Shown: positions 8,284 through 17,300 of the stretch, one piece after another
Position numbering within the stretch: the stretch's first letter is position 1
How the letters are laid out: every line of letters begins with the position of its first letter
Source: Corynebacterium haematomassiliense
GTDB taxonomy: Bacteria > Actinomycetota > Actinomycetes > Mycobacteriales > Mycobacteriaceae
Direction: 5' to 3'
Length of the DNA stretch: 64,000 bases
NCBI RefSeq assembly: GCF_013978595.1
Contig: NZ_JACDTZ010000001.1
Span: 1,364,001-1,428,000 of the forward strand
Notes under the pieces: generated by a model
Told to the model about the DNA's origin: nothing
The model's input: the letters and a program-made list of their open reading frames with translations, nothing else
Databases searched by the model: none
Translations under genes and position numbers: made by a program

Positions 8284-8317
8284 GGCCCCGCCTTGCGACG
8301 AATCGCAAAGCGGGGCC
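8284..8317 (-). terminator. Hairpin terminator of 8351-9220
   Basis: Arms 8284-8298 and 8303-8317 form a GC-rich stem (GGCCCCGC, TTGCGA / TCGCAA, GCGGGGCC) with a 4-nt loop and one bulge. It lies 33 bp after the stop codon of the surface-protein gene. The T-run is weak. Confidence 0.6.
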
Positions 8318-8350
8318 GACGATCTCAGAGCACTTCGGCGCTATAGAGCC

Positions 8351-9220
8351 TTAGACCGTCTCGCGGCGGCTGAAGGCGTAGCCCGCAGCGCCCACGATGG
8401 ACAGGATCAGCAGCGCGACCAGGCCAGCGGGCAGCTCTGCCACACCGGTGGAGGCGTTCATGCCGCGCTCGCCGTTCGCCGCAGCGGCGTTGCCAGTGTC
8501 GTTCGCTGCGGCGCCTGCGTTGCCGGCGGCCGGGGCGCCGCCGTTGGCCTCGACCTGCTTGGCGATCTCATCGCCGTGGTCCTTCTTCACCTGCTCAGAC
8601 TCGGCCTTCTCTTCCGGGGAGGCCGGCTGGTCAACGCGGTTCGGGTCCTTGACCAGGTCACCGTCCTTGTTCACGAAGTACTGCACACCGGCGATGATCA
8701 GGCCCAGGCCGGCGAGTGCACCCAGGGAGCCGAGCACGATCGCGGCAGTGTTGTCCTTGGTGGTCGGCGTGGCGGTGGCAGTGGCGGTACCGGTCGCGGT
8801 CTCCGTCGCAGTTGCCGTCGCGGTGCCGGTGGCGGTGCCCTCAGTGCCCGCGGCAGCGCCCGAGTCGCCCGCCGTTGCCGTTTCCGTGGCCGTCGCGGTA
8901 GCAGTAGCGGTTTCGGTCTCGGTCGCAGCCTGCTCATTCGTGCCCAGGGAGTTCGACGAAGCCGGCTCCGAGCCCTCCGGGGCGCCCGGAAGCAGCTGGT
9001 CGTTCGGGTTTTCCGGGGCGTTGCCGGTCGCCTGCGCGGCGCCGTCGCCAGTGCCGTTGCCGAAGATGCTCATATCGGCATCGTTCGGGCTGTCGGTGGC
9101 CTGCTGCACGCCGTCGTCGAGCTTCGGCGCGTTGCTCTCCTGAGCACCCGCAGTCGGGATTACGCCAGCACCAAGTGCGGCGGCGGTCGTCAGTGCGATT
9201 GCAGTCTTGTTCAAACGCAT
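8351..9220 (-). CDS. Secreted surface protein with C-terminal xAxTG-type anchor (paralog 3)
   Basis: 289 aa from the ATG at 9220, chosen because AAGGAG lies 7 nt upstream; five extra in-frame residues are possible. It has a signal peptide (to PTAGAQ near 27), a long alternating Thr-Ala/Thr-Glu low-complexity tract and an internal hydrophobic segment. The shared motif YFVNKDGDLV then RVDQPASPEEKAESEQV follows. The tail is RGMNASTG, a hydrophobic helix and AFSRRETV. It belongs to the same family as 101-928 and 1175-2047, with NASTG where they have EAETG. It lies directly downstream of the second single-pass sortase (9356-10087), repeating the sortase-substrate arrangement. Function unknown. Confidence 0.8.
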   Translation of the reverse strand: MRLNKTAIALTTAAALGAGVIPTAGAQESNAPKLDDGVQQATDSPNDADMSIFGNGTGDGAAQATGNAPENPNDQLLPGAPEGSEPASSNSLGTNEQAATETETATATATATETATAGDSGAAAGTEGTATGTATATATETATGTATATATPTTKDNTAAIVLGSLGALAGLGLIIAGVQYFVNKDGDLVKDPNRVDQPASPEEKAESEQVKKDHGDEIAKQVEANGGAPAAGNAGAAANDTGNAAAANGERGMNASTGVAELPAGLVALLILSIVGAAGYAFSRRETV

Positions 9221-9355
9221 TGTCTGCTCCTTCACTTTCGGTTGTTTATCCCACCCACCTAATGCATCGGCCAGGTGGCGCGGTTACGTTACAACCGGAC
9301 CCTCCACACACCCTGTCAGTTCGATACGAAATCCACGCACGATGGGCGCCGCGAG

Positions 9356-10087
9356 CTATCCCCGGGGGATGGCGGGGGCGGGCTCGGCGGAGCCGTCGAT
9401 AGGCCCGGCGACACCTGCAAACTGCCAGCCCACAACCGCATTTCGCACCGACTGCTGGTAGAACGGCGGCTGGATACAACTGATTGTCAGCAACCTTCCA
9501 GGGGTGGGGCCGTCACCCCAGATGGAGGTGTCGCTGCTGAGTGACGCTTTCACCGGGTCGTGAAAGTCCGTCGCCGTGTACTTCAGCCACGCCTCGCCGG
9601 AGGCCTCGGTGCGCAGGTACAGCACGTCGCCGGCGCGGACGGTGTGGTGGTCGGCGGAGCCGTCGTAAAGCTTGTCAAAGACTGCTTCCACCCCGGAACC
9701 TGTGTGACCCGCGATGACCACAATGTCCTCGGCCTGCGAGCCCGGCAGCGCGTACGGGCGGTCGGGTGAGGTGTACGCGCACGCGAGGTCGAGCGTGGCC
9801 GGGTCGATGGTGCCGTCGTGCGCGCGACAATCATTCGGCTCGAAGTCCGCGACCAGGCCAATCGCGGGAATGTACATCTCCAGCGGGCGGCTGTCCGCGA
9901 TGAACGGCGCCTCTTGCTGCGGCGCCGGCGCGGGGGCCTCGGCGGCGGGCGGTTCGGGCGCGGGCTCGTCGGTGGGCTGGTCGTTGCCGGTCCACCACAG
10001 GTATACGAGGGCCAGCAGCGTGACGACGACCAAAGGTCCAATCACGGACCTGCCGCGCCGTGACGCGTGGGAATGGCGAGCCGCCAT
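9356..10087 (-). CDS. Single-pass class F/E-type sortase (second copy)
   Basis: 243 aa. It has an N-terminal membrane helix (IGPLVVVTLLALVYLWW), a Pro/Ala/Glu-rich linker and a sortase domain. The catalytic residues are His in IAGHTGSG, Cys in LLTISCIQP and Arg in QSVRNAVVGW. It is clearly homologous to 2203-2898 over the whole catalytic domain, and both share WLKYTATD and GRLLTISCIQP. The ATG at 10087 has AAGGAGG 6 nt upstream. It lies upstream of the third xAxTG protein on the same strand, so substrate and enzyme are probably co-inherited. It lacks the C-terminal helix of the pilus sortases. Confidence 0.87.
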   Translation of the reverse strand: MAARHSHASRRGRSVIGPLVVVTLLALVYLWWTGNDQPTDEPAPEPPAAEAPAPAPQQEAPFIADSRPLEMYIPAIGLVADFEPNDCRAHDGTIDPATLDLACAYTSPDRPYALPGSQAEDIVVIAGHTGSGVEAVFDKLYDGSADHHTVRAGDVLYLRTEASGEAWLKYTATDFHDPVKASLSSDTSIWGDGPTPGRLLTISCIQPPFYQQSVRNAVVGWQFAGVAGPIDGSAEPAPAIPRG

Positions 10088-10171
10088 GACAGGCCTCCTT
10101 CCCGGTTCGGTGTGGGTGCGATCGTAGTGCGCGCGGTGAGAGGCCGGAAACCTAGGGCGGTTGTGTTCTTT

Positions 10172-10930
10172 TTATCGCCCAAGTGGCATCTCGGTCTGGA
10201 ACAGTGGTGGTACCGGTATGACCCCCTGGGGCCGTAAACGTCTCATCTCTTGCAGCGCCTCGCCCCAATGCGTCTGATCAAGGGGCATCCAATTTTCAAC
10301 CTCGGACAGGTACGAGCTCGAGAGGATCTTGTTTACCCCAGCGCGTTCAGACTTTGTCAGCTCTCGTTTCGCCTCAGTTCTATCCGCGCACGCGAGTAAG
10401 GCGAGCGCATCTTGGATGTGGCGCTCCCGGTTCGCACCGGGGAGCCGAAGGGCATGGCCCTTCATCGCCAGGGCGGACCAGACGTTAGGCAACCTGACCG
10501 TATGCGCCTCGCTGACCGAGACCTCAAGCACGTCTTTCGGCGTGCCGCTTGCAAATCGCCCGAGCGCTGACTTGGAACCAGGGCATTTCGCAACGTTGTA
10601 TCCGCGCCATCGGTCAGGCGTGCGGTCGCTGTCGATTCCCATCACGTCTATTCGGGGTCGCTGTTCGTGACGAAACTGGTGGAGAAACCCGTCTCGCCTC
10701 AGCGGCGTGATTTGCTCGTATCCTCCCTTCTCCAGTGCTTCCGCCACGCCGACCAGCGTCGAATTGTTAATGGGATCAACGACGATGTCCACGTCTTCCG
10801 TGGATCTCCCGTAGCCAACATCATTTAAGGTGCAATGCAGCTGGGTCATTGCCCCACCTACGAGCAACCAGTCCTCACCATCCAACACAGCTGCGACCTG
10901 GTGTAGCCCGGGGTACACGCCGTTCATCAT
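10172..10930 (-). CDS. Nucleotidyltransferase-fold protein, possible AbiEii-type toxin
   Basis: 252 aa. The N-terminal motif LLVGGAMTQLH followed by GRSTEDVDIVVDP is the nucleotidyltransferase GG...DxD signature found in AbiEii, MenT and related toxins. No membrane segment. Its start lies 2 bp after the stop of 10933-11442 (TAA then GC then ATG ATG), so the two are translationally coupled. That arrangement, small upstream gene then nucleotidyltransferase, is usual for type IV-like toxin-antitoxin pairs. The target, tRNA or otherwise, cannot be inferred. It could also be a plain regulatory transferase. Confidence 0.65.
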   Translation of the reverse strand: MMNGVYPGLHQVAAVLDGEDWLLVGGAMTQLHCTLNDVGYGRSTEDVDIVVDPINNSTLVGVAEALEKGGYEQITPLRRDGFLHQFRHEQRPRIDVMGIDSDRTPDRWRGYNVAKCPGSKSALGRFASGTPKDVLEVSVSEAHTVRLPNVWSALAMKGHALRLPGANRERHIQDALALLACADRTEAKRELTKSERAGVNKILSSSYLSEVENWMPLDQTHWGEALQEMRRLRPQGVIPVPPLFQTEMPLGR

Positions 10931-10932
10931 GC

Positions 10933-11442
10933 TTATGCCGCGCTCGCCGCGTTCTCCCTGATGTATGTCCGGACCGCTTCTTGTACACGTACTCCCCCGA
11001 GCATGTAGGCGTCTGCGAGCGCTTGCTTTTCTGAGCTATCTGGCTCTCTGACGAGGACACCTACGCGCAACGTCTGATCGCTCAACCCCAAAATTCCTGC
11101 GTTGACGAGGTCTTCCAAACCAGCTGCTTGAACGTACCTCCGGCCTCCTGGGGCAAGCCCCATCGCACGGGCATCTAGCAGTCCGAGTTCAGCCGGGAGC
11201 AGCCGATCAGCGCGGTCGAAGTACTCCGCTTCAACAAAGCCGATATCCCGGGCAACGAAGGCCTGATCCGTACCGAAAATCTCAACAAACTCGTCGGACA
11301 CGTACCGCGCTAACGCTTGGGCAAGCATGAGATTGACAGTCCCCCGCTCATCGAGCGCTACGCAACCGCTTTTAGCAACACGCGCGATCTCATCAAAATC
11401 AGCGCGAAAGTAGTCGGCAGCTTGCGCCAACGTAACCCTCAT
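10933..11442 (-). CDS. Probable partner (antitoxin) of the nucleotidyltransferase
   Basis: 169 aa. The first 30 residues (MRVTLAQAADYF, DEIARVAKSG) could form a small helix-turn-helix. The rest is not recognised, and no catalytic motif is visible. A strong ribosome site, AAAGGAGG, lies upstream of the ATG. It is coupled to the nucleotidyltransferase gene that starts at 10930, which is the main reason to regard it as an antitoxin. The divergent XRE gene begins 244 bp away. Confidence 0.5.
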   Translation of the reverse strand: MRVTLAQAADYFRADFDEIARVAKSGCVALDERGTVNLMLAQALARYVSDEFVEIFGTDQAFVARDIGFVEAEYFDRADRLLPAELGLLDARAMGLAPGGRRYVQAAGLEDLVNAGILGLSDQTLRVGVLVREPDSSEKQALADAYMLGGVRVQEAVRTYIRENAASAA

Positions 11443-11643
11443 CTCGCTTGCCCTCCTTTCAGGCGTCCCGGCTCAACTGGAGCTCAGCTTAAACGTTTGA
11501 GCTGCGCCTTTCTAGTCCCCACTGCTGCACCCACAGCGGAATCAAGCGGTCCGGCGCGGGGCCTCGGCGGTGGGAGGCTCGAGCGTGGGCGCGTCAGTGC
11601 TGGCCCGAAGCATGCCAAGCCGTTGCCCTAGACCGTCAACTTC

Positions 11644-11661
11644 TGTACCATAAATGATACA
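11644..11661 (+). promoter_or_regulatory. Palindromic operator upstream of the XRE gene
   Basis: TGTACCAT and ATGATACA flank a 2-bp centre and differ by one base from a perfect palindrome. It lies 25 bp before the GTG at 11687 and covers the likely promoter, as expected for an autoregulated HigA-like repressor. Confidence 0.55.
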
Positions 11662-11686
11662 AACCGTGACAAGAAGGGGGAGTCCT

Positions 11687-12010
11687 GTGAGCGATACATT
11701 CAACGCACTGCTGCGGGCACAAACAGAGAAGGACCCAGCGTTTGCTGAAGTCTATGAGCGTGAGCTGAAACGGATCCAAACCTACGACCGGATCGTCAAC
11801 ACGATTGAGGAGCACCGCGAAAATCTGGGGCTCACCAAAAAGCGCATGGCTCAGGATTCCGGCATCCCCTACTCTTCCGTTCGCCGGTTGCTTACCTCGT
11901 CTGGGCGTGAAGTGAATCCAACTGTTGGCACGCTCGCGGACTTGGCAGCATCTGTAAATCTACGTCTCACGCTAGAGCCTGATGCTGAACGCTTGGAAAC
12001 ACATTCGTAG
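11687..12010 (+). CDS. XRE-family helix-turn-helix protein (HigA-like)
   Basis: 107 aa from the GTG at 11687, which has GAAGGGGG 6-7 nt upstream; an ATG at 11654 would overlap the operator. The helix-turn-helix reads LGLTKKRMAQDSG then PYSSVRRLLTSSGREVNPTV, followed by LADLAASVNLRLTLEP. That ending is typical of antitoxins paired with RelE/HigB toxins. The candidate partner, 12013-12525, is convergent and ends 2 bp away, which is unusual for a toxin-antitoxin pair. Confidence 0.75.
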   Translation: MSDTFNALLRAQTEKDPAFAEVYERELKRIQTYDRIVNTIEEHRENLGLTKKRMAQDSGIPYSSVRRLLTSSGREVNPTVGTLADLAASVNLRLTLEPDAERLETHS

Positions 12011-12012
12011 GT

Positions 12013-12525
12013 TCACGTCCGAGCAATATAACTCGCAACCAGGCTAGCCGGGGCAAGAGACCGAACTGGCCGACCGTTTTCGTCGGGCCTGAAGTACTCG
12101 TCTCGAAGCTCACTTAATTCCACATAACGGCTCTCCGCGAATACCTCGCCATTCGGCTTCGAATCTGCGTCGATGACGGTTAACAGTGGCCGGTCCACGT
12201 TCTCCGCAAGAACATCGAGCACGCAGAACAGGCGGTAGTGCACGCCGTCGATCCTCGCCCTCACCTCATACATCCCAGTGCAGGTGCCATGCATTGCTTC
12301 CCACTTACCACCACCAGCGAACTTTTTCGGAGGAGTCTCTGCTACAGCAGCGAGGACAGGTAAGAGCTTCCTCGCTGCTTTATTTGGCCACGCGGCAAAG
12401 GTTTCAAGAGACGGCACTGCACCATCATCAGGACGCATGAAGAACTCAACCGAGTGCGATGCGTCGGACGAAAGCCGCGGTGTAGCCCTTTCGCGCGATT
12501 TCAACCGTTTACGTTTCCCCACCAT
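12013..12525 (-). CDS. RelE/HigB-like putative mRNA interferase
   Basis: 170 aa from the ATG at 12525. The core reads KWEAMHGTCTGMYEVRARID then HYRLFCVLD, close to the HigB/RelE/Gp49 pattern (K-W-E-L, M-Y-E-V-R, Y-R-L-F) of ribosome-dependent mRNases. It is longer than usual (100-120 aa) because of a basic N-terminal tail and a C-terminal extension (SRYVELSELRDEYFRPDENG). The start is uncertain: the purine stretch AAGGGGGA abuts this ATG, so the GTG 3 nt later or ATG at 12546 may be used. It is convergent with the XRE gene. Confidence 0.65.
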   Translation of the reverse strand: MVGKRKRLKSRERATPRLSSDASHSVEFFMRPDDGAVPSLETFAAWPNKAARKLLPVLAAVAETPPKKFAGGGKWEAMHGTCTGMYEVRARIDGVHYRLFCVLDVLAENVDRPLLTVIDADSKPNGEVFAESRYVELSELRDEYFRPDENGRPVRSLAPASLVASYIART

Positions 12526-12594
12526 TCCCCCTTGATGTTGGGGCAAACTTTAACAAACGCTGCGTCGACGCGCAGCCGAGTGTTCCCCTCAGCG

Positions 12595-14328
12595 CTACCG
12601 GAGCCCCGGGAGCAACCCGCGCAGCTGATCGCCGAACTGCGAGGCGACGAACGCGAAGGCCCCGCCGAGCGCGGCCACGATGCCGATGACCAGGGCGGCC
12701 TTCGCACCGGCAGAGGATCCCTCCACCGAAACGGAATCAGCATCTGCCTCCGGGGTGGGCTCTGCCGGGGGCTGCACCGGAGGCGTCGATAGGCGGTGCT
12801 GCTTGGCAAAGTCCTGGTACTTAATCATCTTCGCCTCGCCGTCGGGGTTGAGCAGGCTATGGCCGTCCTTGAAGTCCCAGGCCTCGACGCGGATGCGATC
12901 GTCGTAGACCTTCACGCGCAGGCCGGTAGCGGCCTTGTCATCCACAATCTCCTCGTCGTGGTCGCCGTCCGGCAAGTACTCGTTGAGGATCGCGCCGGTG
13001 TTGACCACGGGAAAGCCGATGGCGCCTTGCGGGGTGCCGTCGTAACGCCTGGTGCCCCACCAGTTGTTCTGCTTCAGCGAGGAATGCGAGTGGCTGGTAA
13101 ACGCCACGATGTCGTTGTACTTGGACAGCACGTCGGAGATGGCCTGCTCGTCCTCAAAATCGTTCTGGTACCAGGCGGAATGGCTCATGGACACCGTCCC
13201 CGGCAGCAGCGGGTGCGTGAACACCAGCGCGGTCACGCCCTGCTTATCCCAGTGCGCGAGGCGCTCGTCCAACCACTGCAGCTGCTCGGCGGAGATGCGC
13301 TGGAACGGCTCCTTGCCGTCGCGGTCGACGTCCGAGTAGTACTCCGTGTTGATGGAGATCAGCGGCGTGCCGTCCACCACCACCTCGTTCCACGGCTTGT
13401 CCTGCCCGGAGTATTTGAGGAAGCGCTGCATGTGCACCTCCGAGGATTCCTTGCCGTACATCTCGTGGTTGCCGATAGTCCACAGCTCCACGCCCGAATC
13501 ATGCGGGACCTCCTTGCGCGCGGCGAGGAACTTGTCCCACTGCTCCTGGCTGCCGTTATCCACCAGGTCGCCGTTGATCACCAGCGCGCCCGCCTTCTCC
13601 GGCATGGCGTTGAGGCGCCGGACGGCCAGCTTGAAGTCCTCCGGGTCGTCCTGCGTATCGGAGATGACGTCGATGACGGTGTTCGGCTTCTCCGCGGCCT
13701 GGGTGAACGGCGCGCGCACCGCGACGTTGTCCACGGCCCACCAGTAGTCGTCGTTGCCGCCGAGGTAGCTAAACGTCACCTGCATCGTCTTCGCACCTTC
13801 CGGCACGTCGAGCTCGAAGTACTCGTGGGAGGAGTAACGGTTGCTAGTTAGCCTATCGACGACCTCCGGTTCCCCACCATCGAACCCCACCGCAACCAGT
13901 GCGGTTTGGCCCTTCTTACCCTGCCGGTAGTGCTGGTCGAACTCGAGGGCGACCTTGCTCTGGCCGGCGACGTCGATCGGCTCGGTGGTCATGCGCGCAT
14001 CCATGGAGTCGCACTCGGCGAGGCGCTGCTGCTTCGAATCGATGATGGCGAACTGGTCGTGCCCCTGGGTGAAAAAGTGGCGCTCGTCGGTGCCGGCGGC
14101 CCAGGTCCAGTGGCGCACATCCGAGACGGTCCAGCCGTTCCAGCGGGCCTCGCCGGAGGACACGCCCTCGACGTCCTGCGACCAGCCGTCCGGCAAGTCG
14201 TGCGTGAAGTGGGCGGGGTTGTCCACCCCGTCGAAGCTCTGGAAATAAGTGAAGCGGGGCGCCACAGGAAGACGGCGCCAATCGATTGAACCCGAGCACG
14301 ACAGAAGGCGCAACGAGCTGCTCGCCAT
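12595..14328 (-). CDS. Metallophosphatase-like protein, copy 1, signal peptide lost
   Basis: 577 aa. From YFQSFDGVDNPAHF onward it is nearly identical to 21424-23211: a beta-rich N-terminal module (to about 220), then a calcineurin-like phosphoesterase with ISDTQDDPED, INGDLVDNG, IGNHEMYGKE, FTHPLLPG and FTSHSHSSL supplying the metal ligands. A C-terminal membrane helix follows (AALVIGIVAALGGAF). The first 28 residues match nothing in copy 2, whose signal peptide is replaced here by MASSSLRLLSCSGS, with no ribosome site. Homology breaks near 14245. It is probably a 5'-truncated gene. The substrate is unknown. It lies last in the 20.9-12.6 kb pilus locus. Confidence 0.75.
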   Translation of the reverse strand: MASSSLRLLSCSGSIDWRRLPVAPRFTYFQSFDGVDNPAHFTHDLPDGWSQDVEGVSSGEARWNGWTVSDVRHWTWAAGTDERHFFTQGHDQFAIIDSKQQRLAECDSMDARMTTEPIDVAGQSKVALEFDQHYRQGKKGQTALVAVGFDGGEPEVVDRLTSNRYSSHEYFELDVPEGAKTMQVTFSYLGGNDDYWWAVDNVAVRAPFTQAAEKPNTVIDVISDTQDDPEDFKLAVRRLNAMPEKAGALVINGDLVDNGSQEQWDKFLAARKEVPHDSGVELWTIGNHEMYGKESSEVHMQRFLKYSGQDKPWNEVVVDGTPLISINTEYYSDVDRDGKEPFQRISAEQLQWLDERLAHWDKQGVTALVFTHPLLPGTVSMSHSAWYQNDFEDEQAISDVLSKYNDIVAFTSHSHSSLKQNNWWGTRRYDGTPQGAIGFPVVNTGAILNEYLPDGDHDEEIVDDKAATGLRVKVYDDRIRVEAWDFKDGHSLLNPDGEAKMIKYQDFAKQHRLSTPPVQPPAEPTPEADADSVSVEGSSAGAKAALVIGIVAALGGAFAFVASQFGDQLRGLLPGLR

Positions 14329-14359
14329 GTGGGCACTGGGTTTGAATACTGTCGGTGGG

Positions 14360-17300
14360 TTACGTCAGGCGCGCTAGAGAGTTTCTCCTTGCCACAATCG
14401 CACCGATCAACAGGAGAATCGCGCCGAATAGCGCGTGAGCGCCGACCCCGTGCCCGCCCGTGGCAGGGAGATTTCCTTGCCTAACGTTGGCAAGTTCCAT
14501 CGATGCTGAAAGTCCGTCAATCTTCACTGAAGGGACCGCGATCGGTGGAGTAGACGACCAGGATTCAATGCCGTTCCTGTCCTCGAGAAACTCGACGGAT
14601 TTACCATCCTCCGCTGCACTAATGCGGAAGACTATGGGCGCGGTCAGAAGGCTATACCTAGAGCCGTCGGCGGCTAACGGGGATCGGGTCTCGAACAGAC
14701 GGTAAATCCTTCCGATCTCCAACCCATCCACTGCCTTATAGATTCCTGAAGCACTGTCTTCGAAAATAAATACATTGGGGTCGGATTGCCACGTTGAGCG
14801 GTCCCAATTCATTTCGTTTTCATCTAGAACTCCATTATTGTCGGCTGTAACGTCAAACAGCACAAACTCCGCACCGTTTAAAGGCACTTGACCTCCGCCT
14901 GAATCGACTTTCTTGATTTCAAAAGCGACCTTTTCAGGTTCCGGCTTAGGGCAAGCTGCTTCCGAAGAGTTGTTCCCCGGGTTCGAATCCTTGTCGTTAT
15001 TCACAATTTCCGCGAGATTCGGGCCACATTTGCCCGTCGTTGAGTTTGCTCGCACGTACAGCCTCAACCACGCATTTGGCTGCATTTCCGGCAAACCGAT
15101 CTGGAATACGTAGCCTTCGCCTGCATACTTTCTGTAAGATTTCGGGTTTCTGATGTTTTGGCTTTGCCCTTCGGACGCCGCCGTTCCGACCAGGCCAAAC
15201 GTTCCCGGCTCGTACACCTCGGGTAGGTTCTCGATGAGTGTAGATCCCGAATTGTATGTGCGACCATTTCTAACCTCAATACGCCAAATGTCGCTGTACT
15301 TTTCAGCGTCCGGCAGGTTACTCAATTGCGCGTAATCTTGAGCCGTCTCTGGGTCATCTGGTGAAAGTCGCACTTTCCTCACAGACAGATCGCTTTCAGG
15401 CGTGGGGTACTGCAGGCCGTTACTTGCCGCATCAGTGTTATACGAAAATGGGGCTTCATCGAGAAGCTGTTCGACTCGGATAACCGGATTATCGGGGTAC
15501 TGAATACTAATCTGAACGGTTTTGACGGAGCTGTTGCTTTTTCCACCCACACCGAAACCTAGATTACCGTTTCCGTATGTCCAAGCTTTTCCCCAGGTGG
15601 TTTGAACCTTAAGTTTCTCTCCATTGAGAGCCTCTGCACGCTCACCCTTCACTTCATAGTAATCAATTTCACCTGTATCTAGATTGATTCGCTCCATAAC
15701 GGGAACCCCGTTAGGAAGGCTAAGTCCGGGTTTGGCGTTGTACGCGCCCGTACTGACTAGACCCCAGGCATAATTTGGCGCGGATGCAAGCTGGGCATAG
15801 TCCTCGGAAAGGGCTAGCACTGCATTGCCATTGTTGGTCATCTTTTCCACCGGGGGTAGCCCCGTAGAAAATTTCTGGTTGTCGGGCAGGGCGACTCTGT
15901 AGAGCTGTCTAGTACCCGAAGTTGCGGAGTTTGATACGTACAGATAGCCGTTATAGATGACACCGGAGTTCAGAAGTTCTGCGTCGTTATTCTTGGTCGC
16001 GCCTTCATTCGGAAGAGTCACTCCGGTCAAGGGACCTAGATTGGTCACTGCACCCGACAGCGGGTTGATTTGAAGAAGGTGTGCAGCGGGGAAGCAATCT
16101 TTGTCGGCTCCCCGGTACTGACTGACCGCATAAAGCCAGTTATCCGCGGGGTTATAGGCCAGCGCGTTGTAGATCCACTCGCTCTTACCCAACTGCTGGA
16201 ATTTATCGGATCCCTGCTTCTCAAGGTTTAGTACAGTTCGGACCATTTTCCCACGATCAGTTGTCCCTCCGTTAGCATCTTCCGACGTAGAAACGTAGAT
16301 GCGAGTTCCCGCCTGCTCCTCGGGCGTCAACGTTCGAGCTGGTTTCGGGTCGTTCACGAAACTTTCTGCAGGGCACTTGTAGTACACTTGGTTGCCCCAC
16401 ATTCGTACATCGTAGGTCCCCTTTCCAGGTCCTGAAAGATCGAGTTGCACAACGTCCCCGGAGCTCAACACGACGTCTTCATAGTTAGGCACCAACTCAA
16501 ACTCAGTCTCGTACGACTTGTTGGCAGAGTTAAGACGCCTGAAATCTAAATTGGCCTTATCAAGCGTTCGGGAATAGATAAGCTTTCCATCCCTGACGAC
16601 ACTCATCCGGAGAGGGCCAGCAATGTCAACGGTGTCTGAATTATCTTTCTTCTTGCTCACCCTTACCCTGGTTATTCTGTAATTTCGCGTACTTTCATCA
16701 ATGGTGAACTCGAGATGCGGATTCGAATTCGGGAAAGTCACTTGCAGATTCTCGACGTCAAGCGAAGAGTCCGAATAGCCGCTAACGCTCGCACGCGCCA
16801 TCCCCGCGCCCTCCGGATTCACGGTGGCGGCGGCTTGGTCGATGCGTCCGTACCCGGTCTCCGAAAGTTCGCGTGCCGTCGGAACCTCATCCGGTTCCGC
16901 AATCGCGTACTCGCCGGCCTCGGTGGTTTCGACCTCGATCTCGAGCTTCATCGGCGGAATCGTCCAGAAGGCGTCCTCGTCGATGCCGATGACGTCGAAG
17001 CCCTCGCCGTTGACGTAGCCGAAGTACTGCGGGTCCAGCTCCTCGCCGTCAGCGACAACCTTCACAATGCGGGTGATATCGCCGTCGCCAATGCGCTTCA
17101 CACCCCAGATGTACTCGTCAGACGCCTTGCGCCCGGAGTCCCACGGGTTGTCGTCGGTGTCGCGGATGGTGATGTGGTCAACATCGCCGTCGCGCTCGAC
17201 CGTCACAGAGTTCGGCTCGACCACGACCGGCTTAGGCGCCTCGGAAGACGCTTGAGCAGAAGTAGGCGTCTCCGCCGTAGTCGTCGTGGAAGCTACGGTC

